The notes under the pieces were generated by a model that ran no database searches, had not been told where the DNA came from, and saw only the letters and a program-made list of their open reading frames with translations. A stretch of 64,000 bases of DNA from contig OZ245886.1 in NCBI GenBank assembly GCA_965229525.1, forward strand, positions 2,914,001-2,978,000, given 5' to 3'. Shown here in pieces: positions 63,401 through 64,000 of the stretch (positions within the stretch are counted from its first letter, which is position 1; each line of letters starts with the position of its first letter). The DNA is from HXMU1420-13 sp965229525 (GTDB lineage Bacteria > Bacteroidota > Rhodothermia > Balneolales > Balneolaceae). The position numbers and the translations under genes are program-made.

Positions 63401-63702
63401 TCGAAAAACGAAATGAATCAGCGGCTGTTAAATGGAAAATGAGGATTGGAATCCATAGTGGCAGCTTAATTGCTGGTGTAGTAGGTAAGAAAAAGTTCAC
63501 CTACGATATTTGGGGATCAACGGTGATTCTGGCTAGCCGAATGGAAGAAGTGGGAGAGATCGGTAAAATCAACATCTCGGCAACTACGTGTGACTTTGTG
63601 CATGATAAATATCATTGTGATTATCGCGGAAAAGTGAATGTTGAAGGCCAGGGTGAAATCGATATGTATTTTGTGGGAGAAGAAATTAAACAACCAGCTT
63701 AG
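60484..63702 (+). CDS. Propeller-sensor transmembrane nucleotide cyclase
   Basis: A 1,072-residue membrane protein starting at TTG (60484) in front of a signal peptide (MKAIQAFTILFLFFGPITYAQ). Residues 50-670 hold 14 copies of the Reg_prop motif (LWIGTxxGLNxxD), enough for two 7-bladed propellers; residues 735-798 are a Y_Y_Y domain (YRYMMEGFDSDWIEAGNRR). One membrane span (about 807-829) leads to a coiled coil (832-865) and a class III cyclase domain (about 866-1060). Metal Asp are D899 (VLFTDFENF) and D943 (IGDAYMAVSG); K939 and D1008 are the adenine-specifying pair. The usual catalytic Asn is Ile1015 in DIWGSTVILASRM, while Arg1019 is kept. The sensor half is like hybrid two-component sensors, but the output would be cAMP, if active. 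Confidence 0.88.
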   Translation: MKAIQAFTILFLFFGPITYAQEMSIRFEQITTQDGLSQSTINDILQDSRGFLWFATEDGLNRYDGYEFKVYRNDPYDPFSISSNQISSILEDRDGGIWVGTKGGGLNKFDREQDRFLRFTHDNSDDKSLSHNYITALFQDPIGVILVGTQSGLNILNPRTNEFSIYKEVDDHVNLSTANITTVYLDSNSFIWIGTADDGLYSFDRKTFEIVHYTNQPENATSISDNWIVSIYEDKERTLWIGTQSGGLNRFDPLSKEFTAFMALAGDRNSMSNNWVLSMYEDSRGTFWIGTLNGLNILDREKEKFTNFMELNYPINLSNNSITSLFEDRSGVFWVGTQNGALNKFIRSSSESFTVYQNDPSNSNSLSNNNIEAIFEDSDGNVWVGTHGGGVNKLYSSTQEFENFVHDPADPSSISNDFIYAILEDRNGGVWIGTQDGLNLYDELSGSFIHFKHDPIDINTISGNIITTIFEDSRGIIWIGTLNNGLNAYDPKDGVISRFTHSETNPNTISHNKIWSMFEDEQGIFWVGTHGYGLNRYDRVRGTFTRFTSSPSDETSLSDNFVNVIRQDADGNLWIGTINGLNKFNPDSETFTRYTTNDGLPNNVIYGIIVDYRGHLWLSTNNGIADFDPETGDVRIYDRGDGLPSNEYRFGAFHKGVDGTMYFGGINGIVVFKPDSIRDNPYIPPVVITDFLIFNEYVPISSVGSPLNKSISETDEMEITWRDKVFSLEFSALHFAAPEQNNYRYMMEGFDSDWIEAGNRRYVSYTNLNPGQNYVFKVQASNKDGVWNYEGKEIKIKVLPPPWKTWWAYSIYSVLGATLLVGFINFQIGKERKKKEQVQKYNEELEALVKERTLLLENEKEKSDNLLYNMLPKGIADEIKEKGSASPRRYEEVSVLFTDFENFTSTAATMSAKKLVSEVNEIFAEFDAICEKFGLEKIKTIGDAYMAVSGLPNEKEDHALLCVQAAKAMHEFIEKRNESAAVKWKMRIGIHSGSLIAGVVGKKKFTYDIWGSTVILASRMEEVGEIGKINISATTCDFVHDKYHCDYRGKVNVEGQGEIDMYFVGEEIKQPA

Positions 63703-64000
63703 AAGCTAAATTTCAAACTGAATGAAGGTTGAACTCCTAAGTCAAAAACATGAGTTAATGCAGGGGCTCGTATTACATTATTTCTTGTTGTAACAGTTAC
63801 GGGTTGTGTTTCATCATACCAGGGATTTGCCCTGTCGAATGCATTATATATCGAAAATTGTGCATCTAAGTCACCTGTTCTAAGGCTGACTTTATAGTTT
63901 ACGGTAAGATCCATTCTTGAATAATCTGGTAAACGAGATATTGGCGCGTTCAAATCAAATAATTGAACTCTGCTTGGAACACCAGTTCCATAAATCCATG
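63699..64000 (-). CDS. TonB-dependent receptor, partial (C-terminal end)
   Basis: The last 100 residues of an outer-membrane receptor whose beginning is outside the window; the frame stays open to the edge (WIYGTGVPSRVQLFDL...). The segment PISRLPDYSRMDLTVNYKV followed by FSIYNAFDRANPWYDE is the usual distal barrel end of these receptors, and the last residue is Phe (SLKFSF), as in outer-membrane barrels. The stop overlaps the cyclase gene stop tail to tail by four bases. It is the third TonB receptor in 12 kb. Confidence 0.85.
   Translation of the reverse strand, partial: WIYGTGVPSRVQLFDLNAPISRLPDYSRMDLTVNYKVSLRTGDLDAQFSIYNAFDRANPWYDETQPVTVTTRNNVIRAPALTHVFDLGVQPSFSLKFSF

Overview
The window looks like a chromosomal segment of a low-GC, Gram-negative member of the Bacteroidota/Rhodothermota/Balneolota group; a Balneolales-like organism is my best inference. 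The reasons are two giant proteins ending in a type IX secretion (T9SS) sorting domain of the NYPNPFNPSTT kind, three TonB-dependent receptor loci (two of them with DUF4249 lipoproteins), a sensor built from two-component-regulator propellers, a lycopene cyclase and a tmRNA with a Salinibacter-like tag (from memory). There is no rRNA, no CRISPR array, no recognisable transposon and no tRNA gene apart from the tmRNA.

Layout. 1-4352 (minus) is a seven-gene surface operon: three short proteins with pilin-like N-terminal hydrophobic segments (one carrying a long beta-solenoid-like passenger), a small secreted protein, then three secreted DUF4402-like subunits, the last cut by the window edge. 4570-20313 (minus) holds two paralogous giant modular adhesin-like genes, each about 2,500-2,700 codons. 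20497-23625 (plus) is a complete dTDP-L-rhamnose operon in the order A-D-C-B, followed by an EVE protein and an Old Yellow Enzyme. 25339-33706 is housekeeping and accessory metabolism: a WbuC-like cupin, a VOC protein, a tandem-fold dCTP deaminase, a BFD-like ferredoxin, RsmE, TfoX-N, DUF1835, a HemG-like flavodoxin, lycopene cyclase, nitrilase and threonine aldolase. 34019-38339 holds two YceI proteins, an outer-membrane barrel, ArgD and a lipoprotein made of 21-residue YNP repeats. A decayed copy of the barrel's 3' end, with its own terminator, lies near 38.5 kb.

38732-50100 carries a HisN-like phosphatase coupled to a probably inactive M1-peptidase/HEAT protein, an ABC exporter, GlgA-GlgC, SucD and DnaG. 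50205-64000 is a nutrient-uptake and signalling region. A TonB receptor/DUF4249/DUF4159 operon runs left and a TonB receptor/DUF4249/DUF4249 operon runs right, with the tmRNA gene between them. The rightward operon is followed by a 1,072-residue membrane protein with two predicted 7-bladed propellers, a Y_Y_Y domain, one membrane span and a class III nucleotide cyclase domain. A third TonB receptor enters from the right edge.

The best candidates for something undescribed are: the pilin-like/DUF4402 operon next to the giant T9SS adhesins; the propeller-cyclase receptor, whose catalytic Asn is replaced by Ile; the M1 homologue that has lost its zinc histidines; and the YNP-repeat lipoprotein. 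All functional statements rest on motif recognition by eye; no searches or folding programs were run.
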